Notes under the pieces: model-generated
Database searches by the model: none
Seen by the model: the letters and a program-made list of their open reading frames with translations, nothing else
Told to the model about the DNA's origin: nothing
Program-made: the position numbers and the translations under genes
DNA from: Rhodocyclaceae bacterium
Lineage (GTDB): Bacteria > Pseudomonadota > Gammaproteobacteria > Burkholderiales > Rhodocyclaceae
Direction of reading: 5' to 3'
Length of the DNA: 64,000 bases
Assembly (NCBI GenBank): GCA_016718525.1
Contig: JADKDD010000001.1
Span: forward strand, 992,001 to 1,056,000
Shown: piece after piece, positions 53,393 through 61,349 of the stretch
Numbering within the stretch: position 1 is the first letter of the stretch
Layout: every line of letters starts with the position of its first letter

Positions 53393-55559
53393 AGCGTGTG
53401 CTGGCTCCAAAAAGTTCATTTCGTCCCGGTGATGGTTCAAAGTATCGCCCGAGACTTTCGTTAACAATGACTGTCCCTACATACTTTTGATTGGTGACAT
53501 TATCAATGCGAAAAAACTCGCTGAATGCCCAACGTCCACTGTGTTGCTCCATTCCGAAACGCAGGTTGCCTATGGTATAGCTTCGGGTAGCATCGGTATT
53601 TCCGTCATTAACCCATATCTGTCCTGCATGCCGTACCTCGACCGTAGCAACGAATCCACTGGGAGCATGGCGCCAACCGAGTTCGGCGTAGGTGCTATTG
53701 GCCGGAATCCCTGGGAGGCGGTTGCCCGCCACGATGGTCGTCGCCGGTGATACGCCGGTTACCGAATCTTTGTACTTTGCTTTTAGGTAGGTATAGGCAA
53801 GTAGAAATGAGAAGCCGTTGTCAAAACGTGTTTGTGCAGCAAGTTCAAAACCCGATCGTTCTGTACTACCGACATTTCGGAAACTGCTGCGCCCGGCGGC
53901 ATTCGTGGCGATCGCAATCTCATCATCGGTTTTTACCCTGAAGACTGCGGCATTTACTGATGAGACATTGCCTGGTCGCCACTTGATCCCACTCTCAAGG
54001 TGCTTACTGGTCGCCGGTTGCAAAGCGAAATTCAGCCCGGCGCCTCCGCTTGCCTGGTAAGACAATTCGTTCAAGGTCGGCGTTTCAAATCCGCGACCAC
54101 CACTCACGTAAACATTCGTTTTTGGTGCGATCAAGTAGTCGATACCAAAGGCTGGTGTCGTCGCCGAAAATTTCGTTTTACCACTGTCGTTGCCGTTGCC
54201 TGCAACAATGTAGTGATCGTTGGAGTCGACTCGTGTCTGGCTATAACGTACACCACCCAAAAGCAGCAAGCCGGCCAGCGGTTGCCACAGCACCTGCGAA
54301 TAGACATCGCGAGCGGTGACGGTATTGCTTTCATCTCTTCGCAAGGCGCCTTGCACGCCAAGCACATTGCCAACAAAATTTTGATACCCCAGACGTTCTT
54401 CATCCATGTCATCGTTACTGATGCCGACTGTCAGCGTCAGGGGTGACGCGGAACTTCCATTGGTACCGAACTCCTGAGCCCAACGCAGATCAAATCCACT
54501 GTAGTCACGCGATAAGTCAATCACACCACCTGGATGTGTCGCCGGCGTTTGAGCGACCTTCGCAATTGATTGGTACTGCTCAGCCTCGCGATGACCGGAA
54601 TAAGCCATTAACGACAGCGTGCCACCAGCACCAACTGGCGCATTCAACGTAATTCCACCTTGGGTTTGTGACACCGATTTTCGAGTGTTATAGAGCTCCG
54701 CGTTGGTGCCAGCCTGTTCAGGATCACTTTCCATTTGTGCGCGGGTCAAACCCAGCGGGTCCTGCGCGTTCGGGCTGGAAAAATCATTGGCGACAAGTGT
54801 TACTTTGGCACCGGCCCATGGCTGGGTACTCAGCTTTACATTGGCGAGTTCACGTTCCGCCGTACTATGCTGCCGATAGCCATTAGTCCGAAAACGCCAG
54901 CCACTGGCGACATAGGCAACATCGTTGGTGATACCCGAGGCCTTGGTGGCAAACCGCGTAGTGCTGTAGCTGCCTATTGCCAATGAAGGTTCCAGTACGG
55001 ACTCTGGCCCACCTTCCTCTGTCGTGATACTGATCACTCCGCCAGCCGCGTTGCCATATAGCACCGAGAACGGTCCTCGAAGAATCTCCATACTCTCCGC
55101 GGAATTCAAGTCGAAATGCGCCACCTGTCCTTGGCCATCCGGCATCGTCGCCGGAATTCCATCAGAATACAGGCGCATTCCTCGCACACCGAAAGTCGAG
55201 CGTGCGCCAAACCCACGCGACGAAATTTGCAGGTCCTGCGCGTAGTTCTGCCGGTTTTCGGCATTGATTCCCGGAACACGGGCTAAGGATTCCGAAATAT
55301 TGACTTGAAGCTTCCCGTCCCGCAGCGTCTCGCCGGAAACTCGATCAATCGAAACAGGCAGATCGCTGGCCACATGCCTGCTACGCGTTGCACTAACGAC
55401 GACCACGTCTGCAGTAACGGAGTCGGATGCATCATCGGCAAATGCTGAGTTTCCCCAGACAGCAACCGCCAATACTATCGCGGCCTGAAAGCGGCACTTG
55501 GCACGTTCAAGCCTGGCAACAAATGACACTTTAAGAATTGCCGGATTAAACCTGGGCAT
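53382..55559 (-). CDS. TonB-dependent outer-membrane receptor
   Basis: This 725-residue protein has a signal peptide (ending N-S-A-F-A), a TonB box (V-V-V-S-A), a plug domain with R-G-F-G-A-R-S and M-E-I-L-R-G-P-F-S-V-L-Y-G-N-A-A-G-G-V-I, and a 22-strand barrel ending R-Y-V-F. Ferric-siderophore receptors look like this, but no siderophore gene or Fur site is near. The ATG at 55559 overlaps the ankyrin gene upstream by 14 nt. Copy G of the repeat encodes P-V-G-A-G-G-T-L-S in an extracellular-loop-like region. Confidence 0.93.
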   Translation of the reverse strand: MPRFNPAILKVSFVARLERAKCRFQAAIVLAVAVWGNSAFADDASDSVTADVVVVSATRSRHVASDLPVSIDRVSGETLRDGKLQVNISESLARVPGINAENRQNYAQDLQISSRGFGARSTFGVRGMRLYSDGIPATMPDGQGQVAHFDLNSAESMEILRGPFSVLYGNAAGGVISITTEEGGPESVLEPSLAIGSYSTTRFATKASGITNDVAYVASGWRFRTNGYRQHSTAERELANVKLSTQPWAGAKVTLVANDFSSPNAQDPLGLTRAQMESDPEQAGTNAELYNTRKSVSQTQGGITLNAPVGAGGTLSLMAYSGHREAEQYQSIAKVAQTPATHPGGVIDLSRDYSGFDLRWAQEFGTNGSSASPLTLTVGISNDDMDEERLGYQNFVGNVLGVQGALRRDESNTVTARDVYSQVLWQPLAGLLLLGGVRYSQTRVDSNDHYIVAGNGNDSGKTKFSATTPAFGIDYLIAPKTNVYVSGGRGFETPTLNELSYQASGGAGLNFALQPATSKHLESGIKWRPGNVSSVNAAVFRVKTDDEIAIATNAAGRSSFRNVGSTERSGFELAAQTRFDNGFSFLLAYTYLKAKYKDSVTGVSPATTIVAGNRLPGIPANSTYAELGWRHAPSGFVATVEVRHAGQIWVNDGNTDATRSYTIGNLRFGMEQHSGRWAFSEFFRIDNVTNQKYVGTVIVNESLGRYFEPSPGRNELFGASTRYVF
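54614..54638 (+). repeat. 25-bp dispersed repeat, copy G (inside TonB receptor gene, antisense)
   Basis: This copy reads ACAGCGTGCCACC then AGCACCAACTGG. The 12-base core is perfect; three 5' bases differ. On the coding strand it gives P-V-G-A-G-G-T-L-S. Confidence 0.9.
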
Positions 55560-56235
55560 TATTGGTCGGTGCCAGTGCGGCAGGTGCCTTGGCGGTCGCC
55601 AGGGCAATGATTTTAGTAGCGAGCTCATGGTGACCCGCCTTGGTTGCCATTTCCACCAGGCTTCCTTCCGGGCCTTTGATCTGCTCATCCGCGCCGTGTT
55701 GCAACAACAAATTGACGATTTCAATATTGCCCCGACGAACGGCACGCATCAATGGATTCAGGCCGTCTGGCCCGGTTCCGTCAAGATCAAAATCCAGACT
55801 CAGCACCGCACGCACATGCGTTGGACTGCCGCGTTCAATCGCATTGAATAACGCCCGCTGGGCTTCAGGATTGGCACGCTTCTTTCTCTTCTCAAGCCCA
55901 GTCGGCAAAACCTTTGCCGAATAATTGACCAAAGAAATAGCAACCATCGTAATCAAGGCAGCAAGCAAAGGTCCCTGTGTAATGTTCAAGGCGCTCGCCC
56001 ACTGTTCGGGCAAATTCGCACCGATGGCGAGCAGGGTGTAAAGCAGAAAAAAGAACATACGCACATACAAAAAAACGGCAAGCAAAACCACCAACCCCAA
56101 CACTGCCATGATCACGGCACGATCCAGATTCACGAGGTTCAGCACGCGTTCCGGCAAGTTCGCAATCAGCGCCATGCCACTGACCAACATGAGTAAAGTA
56201 AATTCGCGCGCTCGTTGTTTTGCGACAATGTCCAT
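55546..56235 (-). CDS. Membrane protein with C-terminal ankyrin repeats
   Basis: This 229-residue protein has three hydrophobic segments in its first ~115 residues and a cytosolic C-terminus with two ankyrin units (D-G-L-N-P-L-M-R-A-V-R-R-G-N-I-E-I-V-N-L-L-L-Q-H-G-A-D core, written here in part). Position 56235 (ATG) is chosen because it precedes the first membrane helix; GTG 56289 is an alternative. Ankyrin repeats bind proteins; the partner is unknown. It overlaps the TonB receptor gene by 14 nt, which suggests co-expression. Confidence 0.78.
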   Translation of the reverse strand: MDIVAKQRAREFTLLMLVSGMALIANLPERVLNLVNLDRAVIMAVLGLVVLLAVFLYVRMFFFLLYTLLAIGANLPEQWASALNITQGPLLAALITMVAISLVNYSAKVLPTGLEKRKKRANPEAQRALFNAIERGSPTHVRAVLSLDFDLDGTGPDGLNPLMRAVRRGNIEIVNLLLQHGADEQIKGPEGSLVEMATKAGHHELATKIIALATAKAPAALAPTNNAQV

Positions 56236-56295
56236 AGTCAATGCGATCACGGGTTTATTGAACCAAGCGCACAATTTAGCGCATTTCACGTGTCA

Positions 56296-56315
56296 AGAAC
56301 AAATATCAGTGTTCT
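56296..56315. promoter_or_regulatory. Inverted repeat between the ankyrin/TonB operon and tadA
   Basis: AGAACA (56296-56301) and TGTTCT (56310-56315) face each other across 8 bp in the 110-bp divergent gap. The geometry suits a dimeric regulator; it does not match Fur or LexA consensus. Confidence 0.25.
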
Positions 56316-56345
56316 CAAAAATAGGTCCGATGTAATAATTGTGTG

Positions 56346-56810
56346 ATGGACGACACATTTTTCATGCAACTGGCGCTTGAACAAGCGCGACTGGCATCCG
56401 GCGTTGGTGAGGTTCCGGTTGGCGCAGTCATGGTGCTGGACGGGAAAGTGATTGGTACCGGTTACAACCAGCCGATTTGCAGGAATGATCCGACGGCACA
56501 CGCTGAAATACTGGCCATCCGGGATGCGGCGGCCAATCTGCAAAATTACCGCATGCCCGGTTGTACCTTGTACGTCACGTTGGAGCCTTGCGCGATGTGT
56601 TGCGGTGCAATCATGCATTCCCGACTCGCACGCGTGGTGTTCGGCGCTGGCGATCCGAAAACCGGGACGGCAGGTAGTGTGCTCGATCTGTTCTCCGAGC
56701 AACGCCTGAATCATCACACCGCAGTGACCAGCGGCACGCTGGCTGCAGAATGTGGTGGGTTGCTTTCTGATTTTTTTGCCGCGCGCCGGCAAAGGTCGGC
56801 AATCGTCTAA
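56346..56810 (+). CDS. tadA: tRNA-specific adenosine deaminase
   Basis: TadA (154 residues) converts A34 to inosine in tRNA-Arg(ACG). The zinc site is H52-A-E54 and P-C82-A-M-C85; G-E-V-P-V-G-A-V-M-V is the cytidine-deaminase-fold start. ATG 56346 is one codon after an in-frame GTG. Its TAA overlaps the ATG of the next gene by one base. Confidence 0.94.
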   Translation: MDDTFFMQLALEQARLASGVGEVPVGAVMVLDGKVIGTGYNQPICRNDPTAHAEILAIRDAAANLQNYRMPGCTLYVTLEPCAMCCGAIMHSRLARVVFGAGDPKTGTAGSVLDLFSEQRLNHHTAVTSGTLAAECGGLLSDFFAARRQRSAIV

Positions 56811-57706
56811 TGCGCATTACTGTTTGCCTGCCCGACCAAACATTGGTTTTGCACGATGACCAGGTCTGCGTTCGGAATCGCTATCAGATTTCAACAGCTA
56901 AGAAAGGACCCGGAGAGCTTCGTGGCAGTTTTTGCACACCACGCGGCCATCACATCATCCGTGCCAAGATCGGTGCGCAAGCTCCGCTCAACACCGTGTT
57001 TGTCGGGCGCCGCCCGACGGGTGAAATCTGGAGCAAAGATTTAGGTGAGGCTTTTCCCGAGCGTGACTGGATGTTGACCCGTATTTTGTGGCTCTCTGGC
57101 AAACAACCAGGGAAAAATCGGCTCGGCGAATGCGACACCATGCGCCGTTATATCTATTTGCATGGAAGTCCGGAAACCGCTGTGATGGGTGTGCCTGGTT
57201 CAATCGGCTGCGTAAGGTTGCGCAATCAAGACATCATCGACCTGTTTGATGCTGTGCCTGTGCTGACTCGGGTTGATCTCGACGACTTTCGAATCGAATG
57301 CGGCGAGTGGACTGTCATGCAGGCCGACGCGAGGCCCTTGCGAGAACAAGTATTCGTGGTTGAGCAGGGCGTTCCAAGCGAGATTGAGATTGACGAGTTT
57401 GATGCATCCAGCCAGCATGCTGTTGCCTACGATGGTAATGGAAAACCAATCGGCACAGGACGGTTGTTGCCCGATGGCCATATCGGGCGCATGGCGGTCG
57501 CCGCCGACCAGAGGGGCGAGGGTGTCGGTCGTGCGCTGTTGATGCGACTAATGGACACTGCGCGAACACTTGGCTTCCGCGAGCTGAGGTTGAATGCACA
57601 AACTCACGCCGCAGGTTTCTATCAACAGTTCGGATTCGCAAAAGTCGGAGAAGTATTCATCGAAGCCGGCATTGACCACTTTGAAATGAAGAAGGCGCTC
57701 GCCTAA
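56810..57706 (+). CDS. L,D-transpeptidase (YkuD) - GNAT acetyltransferase fusion
   Basis: This is a 298-residue fusion. Residues 1-160 are a YkuD domain with its catalytic site H118-G, then S-I-G-C134-V-R-L. Residues 165-298 are a GNAT domain with the acetyl-CoA motif Q-R-G-E-G-V-G-R-A (234-242) and G-F-Y-Q-Q-F-G-F. No signal peptide or membrane segment is visible, although YkuD enzymes normally cross-link peptidoglycan outside the membrane. It may thus act in the cytoplasm on a small or precursor substrate. The start overlaps the tadA stop (TAATG). Confidence 0.85.
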   Translation: MRITVCLPDQTLVLHDDQVCVRNRYQISTAKKGPGELRGSFCTPRGHHIIRAKIGAQAPLNTVFVGRRPTGEIWSKDLGEAFPERDWMLTRILWLSGKQPGKNRLGECDTMRRYIYLHGSPETAVMGVPGSIGCVRLRNQDIIDLFDAVPVLTRVDLDDFRIECGEWTVMQADARPLREQVFVVEQGVPSEIEIDEFDASSQHAVAYDGNGKPIGTGRLLPDGHIGRMAVAADQRGEGVGRALLMRLMDTARTLGFRELRLNAQTHAAGFYQQFGFAKVGEVFIEAGIDHFEMKKALA

Positions 57707-57760
57707 ACCGGTTTAGCCTGAACGACTTAGCGCCCGCGACGTCGCGTCGTTTTGCCCGGA

Positions 57761-58543
57761 TCAGAAAGCCTTGAAAGAGTACCTTTGTCTAGCCGCGATG
57801 TCGGTGGGCGACGCATGCAGTCCCCAGGTGATCTCGTCATAGGTCGTCGTTCCTTCAGCACCCACCAGCAACACCGTTGACGAGCGTGTGCCATAGGTCG
57901 GTGATGCGGGAGGAATCCTGATGAATGCTGCCGACAACATGCGCTCCCATTCGAGTCCGACGCCGGTCTCGGGCAACGCATCATCTGCGTGAATTGTCGG
58001 GTCCATCAATAACTCGAACAATTCCCTGGTGTCCGGCAGCCTGGTCAGTGCGGTTTCCAACGCCGTCCTGCCAGCACCAACTTTCGGCCATGGACTGTCC
58101 AGTAAATGGTTCGAGACGCCGTATATTCCAGGCTCGAGTGCCCGACTTTCTTGAGTGACATTCGATGACCACCACAATGAGTTGCGGTCACCGACCAACA
58201 GGTTGTAGCCATTGCAACTTTGCCCGTACAACGCGTTCTGTTTTAGGTACATCTCAGGCGAGTCTGAGCCTGTCAAAAAATCTGCCACCAGCTTTCCGCG
58301 CGAAGGTCGATTTGTCTGCATTTGCTGTGGGTCACGGTAGTTGGTCAGCGCCGAGAAGCGCCCCTGCCTGGTAACGCCCATCCAAGTGCCGCCTGCTTCA
58401 ATATCCCGACCAGCCAGCACTTCAGGTGCTTGGTCCCAGAAGTCAGCAACAGCCGTTGGTCGCCGGAAAAATTCATCGCGGTTGGCCGCAACGATCAATG
58501 GAAAGCGCGAATCGACCTGCCACGCAAAGAGAATCAAGCACAT
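57761..58543 (-). CDS. NRDE family protein (TANGO2 homologue)
   Basis: This 260-residue protein begins M-C-L-I-L-F-A-W and contains the diagnostic A-A-N-R-D-E-F-F-R-R, then G-G-T-W-M-G-V and L-T-N-Y-R-D-P. TANGO2 relatives have been linked with haem trafficking and lipid metabolism; the bacterial role is unsettled. Copy H of the repeat encodes K-V-G-A-G-R-T-A-L, in the region W-P-K-V-x-x-G of the family. No operon partner on this strand. Confidence 0.9.
   Translation of the reverse strand: MCLILFAWQVDSRFPLIVAANRDEFFRRPTAVADFWDQAPEVLAGRDIEAGGTWMGVTRQGRFSALTNYRDPQQMQTNRPSRGKLVADFLTGSDSPEMYLKQNALYGQSCNGYNLLVGDRNSLWWSSNVTQESRALEPGIYGVSNHLLDSPWPKVGAGRTALETALTRLPDTRELFELLMDPTIHADDALPETGVGLEWERMLSAAFIRIPPASPTYGTRSSTVLLVGAEGTTTYDEITWGLHASPTDIAARQRYSFKAF
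58060..58084 (+). repeat. 25-bp dispersed repeat, copy H (inside NRDE gene, antisense)
   Basis: This is the most divergent copy: ACGCCGTCCTGCC then AGCACCAACTTT. The GCACCAACT core is kept, and the codons give K-V-G-A-G-R-T-A-L. Confidence 0.7.
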
Positions 58544-58594
58544 CGGTGACGGCAGAAGTTTATGGTGTTGAAGCGAGCGGGTGACCGGATAGCT

Positions 58595-59635
58595 TCATTC
58601 AGTCTCGGAATCACCGGTGCCAAGGTCCAGTGGATAAGGCAATCCCATCATCAACGGCCGCGGCCCTGTTGGGGATCCAAGATTGATTTCTCCGGATCCA
58701 ATCGCGCTACTCTGAACACAAATCAGTGCATCAAAACCACCCTCCGGCGCACGAGCACAACTGACGACAGTGCCGCATTGCTGGTCGCCGGTCTGTGCAG
58801 AATACACAGAGGCACCAGGATGAAATTGGTCGTCACCCGCGATATGCACTCGGATCATCCGGCGCTTGATCTTGCCGAGATATTGCGTTCGCGCCACGAT
58901 TTCCTGCCCCGGGTAACACCCTTTGGTAAAGCTGACTCCAGCGACAGCAGGCAGTTCCATGTTAAGCATTTGCGGCACAAATGCCTCTTGCGTGGCAGCA
59001 ACGACACGCGGTTGTCCAGCCTGAATTTCCAACCATTGCCACGCCTCAGTCCCGACAACGGTGGCTCCGCTACAGAATTCATTCCAGCGGCCAATTGCAG
59101 TCAGTGGGTTCATCGCCAACACCCACCGCTGTCCATCGAGTCGAATCACTTGGTTATCTGCAAACTGAGTGACCTGGAAATTTGCCATTTCCTCATACGT
59201 CCCGCGCACACCTGCAGGCCTGGCAAGGCCGATCAACGCAAAATCTGCGCTCACATCGCTGAGTTTTACTTTTGAGCGCAGCACATACATCGAAAGCTTC
59301 TTCAGGATTGATGCAAGCAAATCAGTTGGCAGCATCAACAGAAAATCATCCCCTGTTTTCCAGATCAGCATGGTGGCGATCAAGCGCCCCTTGGGAGTAC
59401 ACATTCCTGCGAAGCGTGCCGACTTCGCGTCCAACCCCGCGATGTCATTGGTCAACAAATTGTGCAAAAAATTGGCAGCATCCGGACCGCTTGCGAGAAT
59501 CAACCCTGAATCAGTCAATGGTGAAACTACCGCACTTGTGTTTGCTGCGCGTAACTGTGATTCAACCAAGCTGGCGTCTGCAACGCCAACAGTGCCGTTG
59601 GATTTATCAAGAAAGCTGAGCCATTCCGCGTTCAT
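58595..59635 (-). CDS. ygfZ: Folate-binding protein YgfZ
   Basis: YgfZ (346 residues) is a GcvT-like protein that helps assemble or repair iron-sulfur clusters using tetrahydrofolate. The family signature K-G-C-Y-P-G-Q-E-I-V-A-R is present with the essential Cys. ATG 59635 is chosen over a TTG-begun frame from 59689, which adds 18 unlike residues. It diverges from mltG across 87 bp. Confidence 0.93.
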   Translation of the reverse strand: MNAEWLSFLDKSNGTVGVADASLVESQLRAANTSAVVSPLTDSGLILASGPDAANFLHNLLTNDIAGLDAKSARFAGMCTPKGRLIATMLIWKTGDDFLLMLPTDLLASILKKLSMYVLRSKVKLSDVSADFALIGLARPAGVRGTYEEMANFQVTQFADNQVIRLDGQRWVLAMNPLTAIGRWNEFCSGATVVGTEAWQWLEIQAGQPRVVAATQEAFVPQMLNMELPAVAGVSFTKGCYPGQEIVARTQYLGKIKRRMIRVHIAGDDQFHPGASVYSAQTGDQQCGTVVSCARAPEGGFDALICVQSSAIGSGEINLGSPTGPRPLMMGLPYPLDLGTGDSETE

Positions 59636-59722
59636 TAGTGAGTTCCAAGCAATTAAGGGATGAATGCTATCATTTGAATCTGCCTTCAATATGCGCAGGA
59701 ACCATTCTGCCGAGTGACCGCC

Positions 59723-60718
59723 ATGAAAACAATTAAGCTCATTTTCTTGCTGATCCTGTTAATTTTTGCGGCGGCAATCGCTGTCACCACTCGTTTTTAC
59801 ACCCACGATTTGCCGCTGAACTCGAATCGTGTCAGTTTCACGATTCCTCCCGGCGCCAGTCTGCAAGCCGCAGCGCAGCGTATGGAGGCTGCCGGTGTCG
59901 ATATGCCGGCGTGGGAACTCACCTTGTTCGGCCGGGCATTGGGGCGCGCATCATCAATCAAGGCGGGTAGTTACGAAATTGAACGCGGCATTACAGCCAT
60001 TGAACTGATTGACAAACTGACCCGTGGAGAAGTGCTGCTGGCTGACGTGCAGCTAGTCGAAGGCAAGACTTTTGCGCAATGGCGAGAGGTGTTGAATGAG
60101 CATCCTGACTTGGCACATGACAGCAAGAATCTGACCACCGCCGAAATCCTCTCCAAGATCGGCGCGACTGAGAAGAGTCCGGAGGGTATCTTTTTCCCCG
60201 ACACCTACCTGGTTGATAAAGGCAGCAGTGATCTGGATGTCCTGCGTCGAGCACGCTCGGCGATGACGGCCAATCTCGCCGCTGTATGGGCGACGCATGA
60301 CAATTCAGCAAAACTGCCGGATGCTTATTCCCTCCTGATTTTGGCGTCAATTGTCGAAAAGGAAACCGGCCTCGCCGCAGACCGGCCGCAAATTGCCGCT
60401 GTTTTTGCCAACCGGCTGCGTAAAGGTATGCCATTGCAGTCCGACCCAACCGTCATTTACGGAATGGGGAGCAAGTTTGACGGTAATCTCCGCCGCCTGG
60501 ATTTGATGACCGATTCTCCCTGGAATACCTATACGAGAACCGGACTGCCCATCACTCCGATCGCCATGCCTGGTTTGGCCGCGTTACAGGCGGTGAGCCG
60601 ACCGCCGTCGAGCGATTATTACTATTTCGTTGCCCGTGGTGATGGCTCCAGCGAGTTTTCGGCAACACTGGATGAACACAATCGCGCCGTCTCCAAATAT
60701 CAAAAGGTCGGTCAATGA
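59723..60718 (+). CDS. mltG: Endolytic murein transglycosylase MltG
   Basis: MltG (331 residues) cuts nascent glycan strands to end their polymerisation. It has one N-terminal membrane anchor (L-I-F-L-L-I-L-L-I-F-A-A-A), a LysM-like region, and the YceG domain with catalytic Glu in S-I-V-E-K-E-T-G. The C-terminal P-Y-N-T-Y-like S-P-W-N-T-Y and G-L-P-x-x-P-I-A-M-P-G block follows. ATG 59723 is preferred to GTG 59714. The stop overlaps tmk (ATGA). Confidence 0.95.
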   Translation: MKTIKLIFLLILLIFAAAIAVTTRFYTHDLPLNSNRVSFTIPPGASLQAAAQRMEAAGVDMPAWELTLFGRALGRASSIKAGSYEIERGITAIELIDKLTRGEVLLADVQLVEGKTFAQWREVLNEHPDLAHDSKNLTTAEILSKIGATEKSPEGIFFPDTYLVDKGSSDLDVLRRARSAMTANLAAVWATHDNSAKLPDAYSLLILASIVEKETGLAADRPQIAAVFANRLRKGMPLQSDPTVIYGMGSKFDGNLRRLDLMTDSPWNTYTRTGLPITPIAMPGLAALQAVSRPPSSDYYYFVARGDGSSEFSATLDEHNRAVSKYQKVGQ

Positions 60719-61329
60719 CGGGCAGAGGGCGCTTCATCACTTTTGAAGGCATCGATGGCGCCGGCAAAAGCACTCAACATCAATGGCTTATTGAGCATTT
60801 ACGAAAGCAGGGCAGGGACGTCGTTGCCACCCGCGAACCAGGTGGAACACCGCTCGGCGAGAAACTGCGTGCGGTGTTGTTGTCTGAAAGCATGCATCTT
60901 GAAACTGAAGCCTTGCTGATGTTTGCTGCCCGACGCGAGCATATTGAATTGGTGATAGAACCAGCGCTTGCCCGTGGTGCATGGGTGGTCTGTGATCGAT
61001 TTGTCGACGCCTCGATGGCCTATCAGGGTGGTGGCCGCGGCCTGGCACTGAGCCGATTGGCTGAACTCGCGGACTGGACAGTTGGTGACTTACTACCTGA
61101 TCAGACGTTTTTGTTTGATTTGCCGGTAGGGATTGCACTGCAGCGGCTGCAGTCGGCAACGCAATCACCCGATCGCTTCGAGCGGGAACAGGTAGATTTT
61201 TTTGAAAGAGTTCGTGCGTCGTACCTCGACATTGCCCGGAAAAGCCCTCACAGGGTTTGTGTCATTGACGCTTGTTTGAGTCAACCTGAAATTCAGGTAA
61301 TACTTAAAGAGTTAGTCATAACAAATTGA
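60715..61329 (+). CDS. tmk: Thymidylate kinase
   Basis: Tmk (204 residues) makes dTDP from dTMP. It has P-loop F-E-G-I-D-G-A-G-K-S-T (10-20), the D-R-F-V-D-A-S-M-A-Y-Q-G block and a lid segment with Q-S-P-D-R-F-E. It is joined to mltG by ATGA and precedes holB after 20 bp of TA-rich sequence. Confidence 0.95.
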   Translation: MTGRGRFITFEGIDGAGKSTQHQWLIEHLRKQGRDVVATREPGGTPLGEKLRAVLLSESMHLETEALLMFAARREHIELVIEPALARGAWVVCDRFVDASMAYQGGGRGLALSRLAELADWTVGDLLPDQTFLFDLPVGIALQRLQSATQSPDRFEREQVDFFERVRASYLDIARKSPHRVCVIDACLSQPEIQVILKELVITN

Positions 61330-61332
61330 TTT

Positions 61333-61347
61333 AGATATATATATATT
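61333..61347. repeat. Alternating TA tract before holB
   Basis: A run of alternating A and T (AGATATATATATATT) fills the tmk-holB gap and takes the place of a Shine-Dalgarno sequence. It is prone to slippage and easy melting. Confidence 0.7.
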
Positions 61348-61349
61348 AT

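Noticed and set aside
54702..54713. GTTGGTGCCAGC in the TonB receptor gene, similar to the repeat core
   Set aside because: Only the core resembles the element, and it lies near true copy G; the flank does not align.
55560..56345. Fur box controlling the TonB receptor
   Set aside because: No GATAAT-type inverted array is visible in the divergent gap or near the receptor start.
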